Shown: positions 25,935-35,615, counted from the stretch's first letter. The stretch is DNA of 64,000 nt from JBCCQH01 sp039024435 (GCA_039024435.1 JBCCQH010000025.1:1-64000); one strand, 5' to 3'. The notes: generated from the sequence alone by a model not told the origin. Numbers and translations are program-made.

Positions 25935-27809
25935 CTAGCGAGTGGTATGCACCACCTTTTCCGTCACCAAGGTCCCGGGCGCGGCAAACTGTAACAGATA
26001 AACACCGGAACCGAGTTCGGACAGGTCAACCGAGAGGCTATGCAACCCAGCTTCATACCGTTGCCCGTGAATCAACCGGGTTACTTCACGCCCTTGCAGG
26101 TCACGCAGGACCAGATTGATTGGCGCGGCTTCTCTCAGCGTAAAACTGACCGAGATGACATCGCCAGCAGGGTTCGGGTAGGCATCCATGTCGACCAACA
26201 AGGAAGGAGAGCGCGGGTCCTGCTCACTTTTGAGGACATTGCGCTCCACGATGGTGAGCATGTGATTGGGACTGCCCATGTAGGTCGCGCTTCCGCTCGG
26301 ATACTGTGCGAACTGGAAGTCGTAGAGAATGTCTTCCGTTACACTCACGGATCCGAAAAATTCGTACTGAAAAGCAATTGAGTAATCCGCTCCGGGCGGG
26401 AGGGTAATCCCCACCAGGCGAGCGGTGGAGGGATCGGTCATGCGGACCAATCCTGGACCGACGATGGTCACACCGGAGCTTTGGAATCCCCCCGCTTCCC
26501 AAGAAGCCCAGAGATTGTTGCTGAGCGCAATGTTGACATTGCCGTAATCCAGAAATGAATTTTCGGTCGCCGCTGAAGCACCGGCCAGTTCAAGGTCAAT
26601 GACCGTTGTGACCCCCGTAGGATTATTGACCGCGTAGGATGCAAAACCATAACTGTAATTGCCGAATTGATCCCCAGGAATGAAGAAAGCGACATCGTTG
26701 GTGAGGTAGGTATTGCGTGCGGCGATGTTGTTGTTGTCCCGGACATTAAAAACGACGTCCCGGGGATTTCCTTCATTGTTCATGGGGTCATCGGTTGAGA
26801 CCAGGCGCGCCAATAGACAAAGGGCGGGATGCACCGCATTGCCGACCGGTACGATAGGATCTCCATCGTTCTGGTACCAGATCGGATTGGGGGGGAACCA
26901 GTCCACCGGTTGGATGGTATGGACCTGGCCCCGAGACAGCGGGGGAATGGTCACGGGGCTCGGACTGGAGGCCGGGTCATTGGGATCGGCAATGGTGATC
27001 TCTCCTCCAAGCGGGCGTTTGGTATTGCTGTTGCTCGGCCAGATGATAAAATTGTTGGGGGCGGAAGGATTGCTGAAGTGCAGCCAATGATCATCCCAGG
27101 TCTCGTGGGTCCGGGCCCGGGTCCAATACAAATGCAGATCGGCACTTTTGGAAGACAAACAACCGACGTTGCGAACCCGGGTAAAGACTTTGTTGGCATT
27201 GCCCTGAATGGATACAAAATCCGGGTTTTGGTGGGTGGTCTGACCGTCATTTTGCCTCCGTACCCACAGGTCCGGGCTGGCAAATTCCGGGCTGGCTATG
27301 TAGGGTTCCGCCCCGATGTCTGAACCATCGTCGCGGATGATAAGCTCCGCGGCATTTGTCGGGCCGATGATCGCCCGAGCGGTAAAAGTGATGTCTTCCA
27401 CCAACTGACCACCAGTGGTGAAGACTTCGATCAACACTTTGGCTTCGTCACAGGGCCGGGCATCCGCCGGCATGACGCCAAATAGGTCAAGATCGTTGAA
27501 CTGCATATTGCCCAGGAAGATTGTTCCACTGGACCCGATCGAAACCCCATTGAACGCCATGGCCAGGCCGTTGAGGTCTACGTCATCCGAACCCAATTGA
27601 GTCGCCGTGATATTGAAAGCCTGGGTAGCCCCCAAATTGATGATCTGGCCATCGGCATTGATATTGTCACCCGGGTCCAGATTTTGCGTCGCTCCCAGGG
27701 TAAAGGCAATGGAAACCTGACCTTGAAGCGGTAAGGTCACCACGAAAAAGAATAGCAAGAAGGTGATGTTCCGCGGCAGTAGCCGGAGTTTGGAGTTGTG
27801 CGTTTTCAT
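25935..27809 (-). CDS. T9SS type A cargo protein
   Basis: A 624-residue exported protein. The signal peptide (FLLFFFVVTLPLQGQ) is followed by beta-rich domains of no recognised family. The mid-region mentions in sequence the pattern seen in bacterial surface proteins with paired Cys (RPCDEAKV, RNVGCLSSKS). The last 85 residues are a clear type A sorting domain: AYPNPAGDVISVSF, LRDLQGREVTRL, LSVDLSELGSGVYLLQF and a final EKVVHTTR. The protein should cross the outer membrane through the type IX machinery. It is monocistronic and closed by the terminator at 25790. Confidence 0.85.
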   Translation of the reverse strand: MKTHNSKLRLLPRNITFLLFFFVVTLPLQGQVSIAFTLGATQNLDPGDNINADGQIINLGATQAFNITATQLGSDDVDLNGLAMAFNGVSIGSSGTIFLGNMQFNDLDLFGVMPADARPCDEAKVLIEVFTTGGQLVEDITFTARAIIGPTNAAELIIRDDGSDIGAEPYIASPEFASPDLWVRRQNDGQTTHQNPDFVSIQGNANKVFTRVRNVGCLSSKSADLHLYWTRARTHETWDDHWLHFSNPSAPNNFIIWPSNSNTKRPLGGEITIADPNDPASSPSPVTIPPLSRGQVHTIQPVDWFPPNPIWYQNDGDPIVPVGNAVHPALCLLARLVSTDDPMNNEGNPRDVVFNVRDNNNIAARNTYLTNDVAFFIPGDQFGNYSYGFASYAVNNPTGVTTVIDLELAGASAATENSFLDYGNVNIALSNNLWASWEAGGFQSSGVTIVGPGLVRMTDPSTARLVGITLPPGADYSIAFQYEFFGSVSVTEDILYDFQFAQYPSGSATYMGSPNHMLTIVERNVLKSEQDPRSPSLLVDMDAYPNPAGDVISVSFTLREAAPINLVLRDLQGREVTRLIHGQRYEAGLHSLSVDLSELGSGVYLLQFAAPGTLVTEKVVHTTR

Positions 27810-28286
27810 TCAATTAGGATTTTGTTTGTGAAAAAAATTGTTGTCGGATATGAGTCATTCAGGATAGGATGAAGGGTTGGGCTCCAGGGGATCCGGGGCC
27901 ACCCAGGCCATCCAGATAGAAACGCCGGAGCGCAAGGGATGGCTTCCTACGGGAAACCAGAAGCGGGTAAGACAAAGCAGCGCAGGGGGAGCAAGCGCCC
28001 GGCCATTGCATATCTTTTCCTGGTGTTTGATCTTGGTGGATAAATATGGGCCAGTATTTCTAAGGTAGTGCGCATGAAGGGACGGGCGATGAACGAACCG
28101 CTTGGAAAACTACCTCCAAAAAATCAGAACCAAGCGCCATAGAACAGCTTCATTTTCGGCGAAATCTTCACCGTTTACCTGCGCAAAGCGATTTGAAATC
28201 TCGGTTGGCACGAACAACTTCCCTTCTATTCTGACCGGGAAGATGAGAAAAATTGCCTAAATTTTACCCACTACAAATACCAGAAC
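27810..28286. other. noncoding stretch between divergent genes
   Basis: About 480 bp containing the upstream regions of two divergent genes. A TAAATTTT near 28256 resembles a -7 box for the rightward helical-repeat gene. I see no gene, hairpin or repeat that I can defend. Confidence 0.4.
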
Positions 28287-29750
28287 ATGCGCAGCCGAAA
28301 ACTCTACCATTTGCTGATCCTGTTCCGTGAACAGGATCAGAATCGCTTTTCCCTTTTCCTCCGATCTCCCTATTTCAATACCAGTCCCACCTTGACCCTC
28401 TTTTGGGAAGAATGGAAAAAGAAAGTCTTGCGGTCCCGGGGAGGTGAAAACCTGAACGCAGCGGAATTGGTTGCCGGATCAAATTTGAAGATCAGTCAGG
28501 TGGACAAGCTCAGTTCAAAGCTTTATCACAAAGCCCGGGAATTCTTAAAAGTAGAGGAATTGGAAACCCAGGGTTTGGTCGGGGACGTACTCCTGACCAA
28601 GGCCGTCTTGAACCGGGATCCCAAAGGAGATGGGAACCACCGTTTCGTGGAGGAAATCGAGCAGGGTATGGAAGCCCGGCCGGTATCTTCGGAAAAATAC
28701 CTGGCCCTCTTCTTTCACCATTATCTCAGGATCTTGCCCAGAATCGGGCAGCGCAGTTCTGCCCGGGGATTGGCCGGTGAGTTTCAGGAAATGTTTGACC
28801 ACCTCGATGACTTTGCCGACAGCAAAGTGATGCAATTGGGTTGTTCTGCGATCAACGTGGGACAGATCCTCCGGCAAGGCGCTCCGGGGGTGGTCGCCTA
28901 CCTAAAAGAGCGGCTGCCCAAACGGCGCTCCGAGCGCGAAGAAAATTTGCTGGGACAGATTTACCGCAAGGTGCTGGAATTGCTCCAAAGCGGCACCCAA
29001 GTGGAGACCGTGGAGGAAGTATTGGATTTGTTGGAAAGCGAAGGGGAAGCCCTGACCGCAGAAGCCTTGCTGGAAATTTACAATTTCGTCTTGAACCAAT
29101 GTATCCGCATCATCAATCAAGGAAACATGGCCTTTCTGGGTCCGGCTTTGGACTTGCACATCCGTTTCTTGGACATGGGGGTGTTGCTCGAATCCGGGAA
29201 GCTTCCTCCGCAACAGTTTAAGAATATGGTGGGCATGGCTTGCCGGATCGGGCGCTTGGAGTGGGTGGAGAAGTTCATCGCGGAGTACGGGGGAAATTTA
29301 CTGGAGGACCACGGGGGAAAGGCGTACCGGTTCAATCTGGCCATCCTCCGATTCCATCAGAAAAGGTTCAAGGAAGCCATCACCATGCTGAAAGAGGTCA
29401 TCCAAGATCCTGGGCCGGACGTTTTTTATGGCACCGATTCGCGCATGTATTTGTGGAAGGCTTATTACGAGGCGGCGCACGAATTGAGTTCGGAGGAAGT
29501 CGATGAAATGTTCCGCTTGTATGATTCTTTTCGCCTCTTCATTGACCGACATTCCAAAATATCGGAACAGCACCGTTTACAGTACCGAAATCACATTCGG
29601 TTATTCAAGCGCTTCTTACAGGTGGTCCAGGGGAATGAAGAAGACACCCGGGCCGAGTTGGAGGAACTTCAGCGAGAACTGGCCGCAATAAGCGACTTCC
29701 CCAACCGGACCTGGTTGGTCCGGAAGGTGGAAGCAGCGTTGAATGGTTAG
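28287..29750 (+). CDS. helical-repeat protein, family member 2 (unknown function)
   Basis: A 487-residue, all-helical cytoplasmic protein, paralogous along its whole length to the gene at 10548. Family landmarks are an N-terminal DQNRFSLFLRSPYFNTSPTLTLF block, then SQVDKLSSKLYHKAREFL, a middle PPQQFKNMVGMACRIG, a later LWKAYYEAAHELSSEEVDEMFRLYDSFR, and PNRTWLVRKV at the end. No catalytic motif is visible. It converges on a lipoprotein gene (29761) that is paralogous to the lipoprotein next to family member 1, with only 10 bp between the stops. Confidence 0.72.
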   Translation: MRSRKLYHLLILFREQDQNRFSLFLRSPYFNTSPTLTLFWEEWKKKVLRSRGGENLNAAELVAGSNLKISQVDKLSSKLYHKAREFLKVEELETQGLVGDVLLTKAVLNRDPKGDGNHRFVEEIEQGMEARPVSSEKYLALFFHHYLRILPRIGQRSSARGLAGEFQEMFDHLDDFADSKVMQLGCSAINVGQILRQGAPGVVAYLKERLPKRRSEREENLLGQIYRKVLELLQSGTQVETVEEVLDLLESEGEALTAEALLEIYNFVLNQCIRIINQGNMAFLGPALDLHIRFLDMGVLLESGKLPPQQFKNMVGMACRIGRLEWVEKFIAEYGGNLLEDHGGKAYRFNLAILRFHQKRFKEAITMLKEVIQDPGPDVFYGTDSRMYLWKAYYEAAHELSSEEVDEMFRLYDSFRLFIDRHSKISEQHRLQYRNHIRLFKRFLQVVQGNEEDTRAELEELQRELAAISDFPNRTWLVRKVEAALNG

Positions 29751-29760
29751 ATTGTTAAAA

Positions 29761-30417
29761 TCAGGGAATAATGGGGCCCGCGGTTGCGGAACTGGCGGGA
29801 ATGTAGTAGTCGATGCCGATCACGTTGCCCAGAGGGTCCAGATTTTGCCGTTCCACAAAGGTGGTGCGCAATACCGCTTCAATCGGGCTGGAGAGATTTT
29901 CGATCATGCACAAACCTCCCGCGCGTAGCAATTCCGGACTGGGATCGATCAGCGCATTGAAACCGATGTACACGTGCTGGTGGATGTAAAATCCCGGGAT
30001 TTGGATGGCATCATTGGATCCATCGTTGTCCAGATCGAAGGGCCCATTGAAGGATAGCTCAGCTCCGTTGCCATTGTACACGTAGATGTCAGAAGCCCCG
30101 GGCAGGAAGTCGAATTCCATGGCATAATGCTTAATTTTGCACATGCAGGTTCTTCCTTCCTCAAAAGGAGGATAGGAACCCAGGTAAGCTCCGTACTTGA
30201 TGGGACCTTCGGTTGGGAAGCTTATCGACACATTGGTGGTCGTGTCCAGATCAAAATTGCGGCTTCCCGCCTGTCCGTGGCAGGGAGGCTGCACCTGCTC
30301 GGCTTGCAGGGTAGGCAGCGAGGGACTTTCTTGCAGGATTGGGCTTTGGCAGGAAGTAAGATTGAGCAATGAGCAGATAAGGAAACCGGCCGCGGCCATT
30401 TTGGCTAGATTGTTCAT
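29761..30417 (-). CDS. lipoprotein, paralogue of the one at 9756
   Basis: A 218-residue lipoprotein (lipobox LTSC). Landmarks shared with the 9756 protein are the C-x-C pair (RTCMCKIKHYAMEFDF) and the C-terminal RAGGLCMIENL. A central DLDNDGSNDAIQI looks like a calcium-binding DxDxDG-type loop. It is convergent with helical-repeat family member 2. Function unknown; the repeated pairing with the helical family is the only clue. Confidence 0.68.
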   Translation of the reverse strand: MNNLAKMAAAGFLICSLLNLTSCQSPILQESPSLPTLQAEQVQPPCHGQAGSRNFDLDTTTNVSISFPTEGPIKYGAYLGSYPPFEEGRTCMCKIKHYAMEFDFLPGASDIYVYNGNGAELSFNGPFDLDNDGSNDAIQIPGFYIHQHVYIGFNALIDPSPELLRAGGLCMIENLSSPIEAVLRTTFVERQNLDPLGNVIGIDYYIPASSATAGPIIP

Positions 30418-30561
30418 GATCTTGGTGTGAATGTTGGATCAGAAAATATTGGGACAAGTTTATTTCGATTTTTGGAAATCTCAATGAACAAACGTACCGC
30501 GATCTTGACCACCAAAACTGGCGAGTCCCCGCCCGGCATCACCGCAACCGAATTCCCCCAA

Positions 30562-30647
30562 CCGACCATTCCCCCCATTGCCGGTATCGATCAAAAGCGG
30601 TATCTTTCCGTTGTGGCCGGTGGGCCAGCCTTAACCAAACACAACCA
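30562..30647 (+). repeat. island-flanking direct repeat, left copy (86 bp)
   Basis: It differs from the right copy at 38914-38998 by one inserted C and about five substitutions (about 93% by eye), in the same orientation. It starts ccgaccattcccc, contains cggtatcgatcaaaagcgg and ends acaacca. The right copy is the natural leader of the DUF2157 gene, while this one leads into an IS66 remnant. Confidence 0.88.
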
Positions 30648-30899
30648 GCTACCCAGGTTAAGCCAGATAAAAGAGCTGCGCACTGAATCAACCTCCACCT
30701 GCACCAGGCCGCCATCGTCTTCAATATGAGCGCAGTGGCGCCGTTGCCAATAATAAAAGACATGCTCGGGAACCTCGTGGGCCGCACAGAACTCCTTTGC
30801 GTTCATGTCGCTGGTCTGCTTGGCCTCGACCAATGGAAACATCGTCTTAACGGTGCGAAGTCTGGGATGAGATGTAGTGGATTGCGATGCGTTTTTCAT
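30648..30899 (-). pseudogene. IS66 accessory gene (tnpA/orf1) remnant
   Basis: The reverse strand encodes an N-terminal piece typical of the small IS66 accessory protein: MFPLVEAKQTSDMNAKEFC, then VPEHVFYYWQRRHC. After about 70 residues the text degenerates and runs into the direct repeat. No orf2 or transposase remains. It sits just inside the left edge of the island. Confidence 0.75.
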
Positions 30900-30953
30900 T
30901 CTTCCAAATTCTCCCGTGTCCGCGAGATTGGGAGGATGGGATTTGCGGGGGGA

Positions 30954-31058
30954 TACCTTCCTAGAATGCTAATTCAAAATGATGAGGCTTTCCAGGAATG
31001 CGTCACCATGATATTTGAAAAATCAAACCTTGATCCTCCTATCGAGAATATTGTTTGA
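30954..31058 (+). pseudogene. C-terminal remnant of a second immunity-like gene
   Basis: The frame reads LPRMLIQNDEAFQECV, against LPKMLFQNDEAFAECI at the end of the intact gene at 31304. It has an unrelated short tail and a TGA at 31056. Only the last fifth of the gene survives. Confidence 0.8.
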
Positions 31059-31093
31059 CCATTTTTGAAGGGACAAAAATACTTTCACGATCC

Positions 31094-31181
31094 TCAAACA
31101 AGCAACTTTGCCGTTGCATTTATCGGTACGACCTCCACAAACAGGGCCTCATCATCGTTTACTGGGGTTGATGTAGCTGAT
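31094..31181 (-). pseudogene. C-terminal remnant of a second large effector-like gene
   Basis: The reverse strand reads ISYIN and then, after a +1 shift, PVNDDEALFVEVVPIN. The intact gene at 31756 has ISYLNPIDDNETLFVEVIPAN. A stop follows at 31094. Together with the remnant at 30954 it reproduces the convergent junction of the intact pair. Confidence 0.78.
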
Positions 31182-31303
31182 TGATGACCTCGATTTGCCG
31201 GACACAGTCACTCATTACAAATCATCAATATTTGTATATTCACAGTAACGATTTGCGAGCCCATATCCATGCCAAATATCCTTTTTAATTCACGCACCAG
31301 ATC

Positions 31304-31759
31304 ATGAAAAACAACCCAATAGCCTATCATTTTCGGATGCCTGTAGCCAACTATGTCATAGGCAATATTTTGTTCTTTGGGTTGTTTGCAGCAGCACTAT
31401 ATCTGCTAACTACTGGAAAAGTGAGCCAAGAATTGGCTTGGGCATTTGTTATCAGTTTAGGGATATTGATGGCAGGATTTCTTGTACTTACGATTTTGGG
31501 ATTTTTTGTAAGGAGCTCAAATTTGATTCTTCTTGAAGCAGGGTTGCAATACCCTACTCTGTTTAAGAAAGGCTATCGTAAGATCAAATTCAATGATATT
31601 GAGCAAATTCTAATTACATATCGATCAGGAGTTGAACCAGTTCAGGCGAAATTAAGATTGAAAAATGGCAAGACAGTTGTTCTTCCCAAAATGCTATTTC
31701 AAAATGATGAAGCTTTCGCAGAATGCATTGTCTTACTAGAAGAGCGTACGAACACTTAA
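31304..31759 (+). CDS. two-TM membrane protein, candidate immunity protein
   Basis: A 151-residue protein with two transmembrane helices (about 17-36 and 47-70) and a cytoplasmic C-terminal domain of strands (NLILLEAGLQYPTLF, KIKFNDIEQILITY, AKLRLKNGKTVVLP) that resembles a small PH-like fold. The 3' end overlaps the 3' end of the leftward 1035-residue gene by 4 bp. A decayed copy of the same two 3' ends lies next door, showing that the two genes move together. A membrane-embedded immunity protein against a membrane-active toxin is the simplest reading; this is inference from context. Confidence 0.65.
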   Translation: MKNNPIAYHFRMPVANYVIGNILFFGLFAAALYLLTTGKVSQELAWAFVISLGILMAGFLVLTILGFFVRSSNLILLEAGLQYPTLFKKGYRKIKFNDIEQILITYRSGVEPVQAKLRLKNGKTVVLPKMLFQNDEAFAECIVLLEERTNT

Positions 31760-34700
31760 TGATAGGGCCTTAGTATTTTTCTGGGAACAAACAATTTCTC
31801 CTTTCCATCAAAGAGCTCCTGAGTCAACCCATTTGCTGGTATCACTTCGACAAAAAGGGTTTCATTGTCATCGATTGGATTCAGGTAACTAATATAGGGG
31901 CCACTCATTTGTACGAGATGGGGTTCTTCCCGTGTAAGTTGGTGACCCACAACCTGAAAGAACCCAAAATCCCGAACTTCCCAAGCCCCTTCCATTAGCA
32001 TAATGGGGCGATCTTCGAATGAACGGTAGACGCTCCTGGCGGCGTCTTCGACGGAATCACCGATGCTTATGTCAAAGACCCAATACACAAATACTCCGAC
32101 AATACAACCAACTACTGCACCAATTGGTCCAGCAGTCGCTCCCAATTCCGCACCTGAAACACCACCTGAGAAGAAAGACGCAGTACCTGTCGCCAATGAC
32201 CCTGAGATAGCACCGCCGACCAATGCTCGACTTCCCCTACCCAGGTAATCTTCAGTTGAATATTCATAATCATCGAACAACATCATGCCAATCTCAATGA
32301 CCGGAGCAGCAATGGCACCTGCCGCGCCACCGGCACCAGCCGATCGCGCCAAGCCATTCCTCACGCCGTTGCGCAGCAGAAATTGCTGGGTGCCAACCTC
32401 AACAGCTCCACCCAAGGAACCGCCAACGGTCCCTGTTGCAGTTGCTCTGCCAATAATTGCCCAATCCAGGTCCTCTGGACTAAAAGCTTGCCTCCCCAGT
32501 TCAACCAAGCCCACCAAAGCTCCACCGTACATACCTCCCTGGGTTGAAGACCTGGCCATCGCGCGTGCAAACCCAACACGGTCAGTATACAAAGACGAGG
32601 AGGTGACATTTCGACGAACCTGTTCGGGTCTTTGGCCGCCAAAGCGAAAGCGTGATCTTCGAGCACTACGAAGGAACTCCGCCGTACTGCCATTACTAAT
32701 GATCTTTGCCTGCACCCGCTTGTACAGCCGATCAAGGAATTTCCGATATTGTCTTTCTGTGATTTGTCCGGAATCTCTTGCTGCCTCGGCCTCCGCCACA
32801 GATCGATATGAGCGCCCCTGGATTTGTTCCGGCTTGTCATTCAGGAGCGCATCGAAATAATCGCGAAAGGCTTCCGGATTGGTAAGCATCCTTTGCCCAA
32901 TTTCTTCACGGTAGGGATTCACATCTTCACTATTGATAGCCAGTTTTCCGCGGGCCTTTGCCTTTAATATCGCCTCTTCGACCGTAATATTCTCTCCTTC
33001 ATAGATTTGCGCCGCAACATTCTCAAAAACGGCGCGGCGAGTTTCGCTTCCGCGGCCACCCATGATGTCATCAAGTCCACCGTCATAGACCCTGTATCGG
33101 GATACCCTCTCAGTTGCCGTACTTGACTTTGATTGGATCAGATCATTTGAGAAGATCTTTCCCATCGTGTCATAGATCGGATAATTGCCCGTGCGTTGCG
33201 TGCCATTGCGATCTACCCATGGTACATGATCGAGATCTCTCTGCATCCAGAGTCTGTTGGCAATTAGGGTTTCTTCGGCAATTCTTCCGTGCCAGCGGTT
33301 GGAGCGCGGTGAGCCAGGGAACGTTTCTCCTGAGCTGACCAATCGATCGGGCAATGGTACATGCAAAGTCGCGCCGATCAACCCCATTTCGGTCGCTACC
33401 TCGTGGCTGTAGACAGGAATATTGAACTGTTTCAGCTTATTCAGGAACTCTTGTCCTTTCATCCTGCGGTATCGGCCATCTTCGGTTGGGACTTTTGCTG
33501 TCTGATTGACCTTGTACACGGTTACCCCAAGTTCGTTCCTTTCAAGTACCAGATCATCTTCAGGACCGATATCATCTTCAAAATTTGCTACTGGCTCGGG
33601 TTCATGACAAAAGAGTCGTTCACTGAATCGGTTTTCAAAACTGAACTTCCTTTCATTGTCTGAATACTGAAGCCCGTACGTAACAGTGCATGCATCCTCA
33701 TCAATTTTGGAAAAAACATATAGGTCGCAATCACTCCTGCTGACTTCAATCGCAGCGCCCCGTTTGGTGTTCCCCGACTCATCGTATCTGATCTTGTATG
33801 AGTCACCGGTAGCCTCTGCAAATTCCACACCACCGGATGATCGCTTATTCAGTGGAATAAGTCCCCTGCGATGGAGCATTTTCACAAGCTCATATTGATT
33901 GAGAGCCTCATGGAGCCGGGTAAGAAAACCACTATCCCCTTCCCAGGCATCAACGTCGAATTCAAATGAAGCAAGCAGAAGATATTGCGATTGCGGAAGC
34001 TGTTCTACTGAGGCAATCTTCCCTTGGTGCTTAATAGGGGCAACATCCTCGAAAAATTTCTCTGCCTCAGCAATGTTGGAAAGTCCAGCTACCGGGATCT
34101 TGCCGCCATATTGCTCAGAAAGTCCGAGACGAAATGGCTGAAGGTAGTCTTCATCATTTCTTGCAGCATAAAAAATAGAAGGCTCCACAATCACAGTTTT
34201 GAGACCTTGGGGAAAGGCGTCAAGAATTCTACTTCGGCGCTCTCGTTTCTCCAAAGAAAAATGGCCGTCGGGCGGACCGAAATAGGTGAAATCAAATTCT
34301 CGTCGTTTGGCATTGGTGGTGCTGATCAAGGGCCGCCATTTAATATCGCCCCGGATGATCTTCTTGCCTTGCCCAACCCAAATGACAATCTCTGCACCTT
34401 GCACGGGAATTGCTCTTTCACTGGAAGATGGGTAAAGCCATACTCCATAGCGAAGAACGACATGTGAAATAAAACGCTTTAATGATGGATGTTTAGGATC
34501 TGCATCTTTCAAAATCGGCATTGCTGGCTCCAATGCCTTCATATATACAAGCGGGAACAACCGGGGTAAAGAGCACTCACCCGACTGGTAAGCTTTTCCA
34601 AGCTCATCGTTGAAGCGTTGCATAAATGCCCAGGCAACCTTACCAGCATCCAATTCAGATTCGGTAGCCAGACCTGGCTGTTCCCGAGAAAAGTAGGCAC

Positions 34701-34863
34701 GATCATGGAATATCCAATCACCATATGCCCCCATCGCGAAAACGATATCTTCTTCATCGGTTCCGGTAAGCCGCAATAGCGTCTTAGAGAGGAAATCGAA
34801 ATCAGATTGCATGTCACTAGGTGAAACACGCCGGAAAATGCGAATGTCAGGTCGTTTGCTCAT
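31756..34863 (-). CDS. large protein with Gly-rich hydrophobic C-terminus, candidate membrane-active effector
   Basis: A 1035-residue protein without a signal peptide. The N-terminal third (about 1-230) contains a domain shared with the next gene upstream (LPRLFPLVY, then SSSERAIPVQGAEIVIWVG and IRGDIKWRPL). A charged, mixed middle follows. Residues about 770-925 hold several Gly/Ala-rich hydrophobic helices (GGMYGGALVGLVELG, GGSLGGAVEVG, ELGATAGPIGAVVGCIVGVF), the kind of glycine-zipper sequence found in pore-forming or membrane-inserting proteins. The final 100 residues are beta-rich and are the part duplicated at 31094. Its ATG overlaps the upstream stop (ATGA). No known toxin family is recognised. 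Confidence 0.65.
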   Translation of the reverse strand: MSKRPDIRIFRRVSPSDMQSDFDFLSKTLLRLTGTDEEDIVFAMGAYGDWIFHDRAYFSREQPGLATESELDAGKVAWAFMQRFNDELGKAYQSGECSLPRLFPLVYMKALEPAMPILKDADPKHPSLKRFISHVVLRYGVWLYPSSSERAIPVQGAEIVIWVGQGKKIIRGDIKWRPLISTTNAKRREFDFTYFGPPDGHFSLEKRERRSRILDAFPQGLKTVIVEPSIFYAARNDEDYLQPFRLGLSEQYGGKIPVAGLSNIAEAEKFFEDVAPIKHQGKIASVEQLPQSQYLLLASFEFDVDAWEGDSGFLTRLHEALNQYELVKMLHRRGLIPLNKRSSGGVEFAEATGDSYKIRYDESGNTKRGAAIEVSRSDCDLYVFSKIDEDACTVTYGLQYSDNERKFSFENRFSERLFCHEPEPVANFEDDIGPEDDLVLERNELGVTVYKVNQTAKVPTEDGRYRRMKGQEFLNKLKQFNIPVYSHEVATEMGLIGATLHVPLPDRLVSSGETFPGSPRSNRWHGRIAEETLIANRLWMQRDLDHVPWVDRNGTQRTGNYPIYDTMGKIFSNDLIQSKSSTATERVSRYRVYDGGLDDIMGGRGSETRRAVFENVAAQIYEGENITVEEAILKAKARGKLAINSEDVNPYREEIGQRMLTNPEAFRDYFDALLNDKPEQIQGRSYRSVAEAEAARDSGQITERQYRKFLDRLYKRVQAKIISNGSTAEFLRSARRSRFRFGGQRPEQVRRNVTSSSLYTDRVGFARAMARSSTQGGMYGGALVGLVELGRQAFSPEDLDWAIIGRATATGTVGGSLGGAVEVGTQQFLLRNGVRNGLARSAGAGGAAGAIAAPVIEIGMMLFDDYEYSTEDYLGRGSRALVGGAISGSLATGTASFFSGGVSGAELGATAGPIGAVVGCIVGVFVYWVFDISIGDSVEDAARSVYRSFEDRPIMLMEGAWEVRDFGFFQVVGHQLTREEPHLVQMSGPYISYLNPIDDNETLFVEVIPANGLTQELFDGKEKLFVPRKILRPYH

Positions 34864-35603
34864 TGTGATATTGCTGAAATGGTTTGTTCTGTTGCGGGAA
34901 GCTCTCCATAAAGGGAGGCACGATTCCCGATTACTTCATACCAGGGAAGAATTAAAAGGCGGTTGGGATCAAATCGATAGAACAAAGAAAGCTGGAGCGG
35001 TTCTTTGCTTCCGTTCACCCTAATCCAGGTGCCATCACCCATTTCTCCTTCGTAAGCCAGGACAAGCTTTTCGTCAAATAGTATGGGAAGCCGGTCGGTT
35101 TGCTTGGTGCGCTCAATTGATCGCCACGAGATCTTGAAGCCAAGGATTTCCATATTGGTTCCCACCAAGATGTCAAAATGTGCGGCCTCCACGGGAACGG
35201 CCTTGTCTTTGTTCGAAGGCCTCAACAAAACGGAAAACTCGCAGTTCCAGAATTGAATCTGATCACCTCTAATCATCTGTTCAACCCTGACTGCTTTGTA
35301 GCTGCGAGGAAACAGAGATGGAAGACGGGCCAGGCCTGCTTCTTTCAATGCTTTGCTGCTTCGCTCGATGAAGGATCGAGCGGCCTGAAGCGCATTTTCT
35401 TCCAAGCCCGCCTCAAGGGGGACGGCCTGTTGAGTGCTTAATTTTTTGTGGTGCCGATACGCGATGAAGCCCTGATGATCAACGGCAAGGAAATACTTAT
35501 CGGTGTCCGCCGGTGGCAGTCCGGTGAGTATTCCTGCCAGATCATATTGATGGTTTTCAATCACCGCAGGTGGCACGGTCTGATAGACACGGATTGTGCT
35601 CAT
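34860..35603 (-). CDS. hypothetical protein sharing a domain with the 1035-residue protein
   Basis: A 247-residue soluble protein. The segment at about 92-185 (LARLPSLFPRSYKAV, then RPSNKDKAVPVEAAHFDILVG and ILGFKISWRSI) aligns with residues about 95-180 of the downstream 1035-residue protein, so the two genes share a duplicated domain. It overlaps that gene by 4 bp and lies 12 bp after the broken gene upstream, so all three were one operon. It may be an adaptor, chaperone or loading partner; no family is recognised. Confidence 0.62.
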   Translation of the reverse strand: MSTIRVYQTVPPAVIENHQYDLAGILTGLPPADTDKYFLAVDHQGFIAYRHHKKLSTQQAVPLEAGLEENALQAARSFIERSSKALKEAGLARLPSLFPRSYKAVRVEQMIRGDQIQFWNCEFSVLLRPSNKDKAVPVEAAHFDILVGTNMEILGFKISWRSIERTKQTDRLPILFDEKLVLAYEGEMGDGTWIRVNGSKEPLQLSLFYRFDPNRLLILPWYEVIGNRASLYGELPATEQTISAISQ

Positions 35604-35615
35604 GCGGGATCGCTA

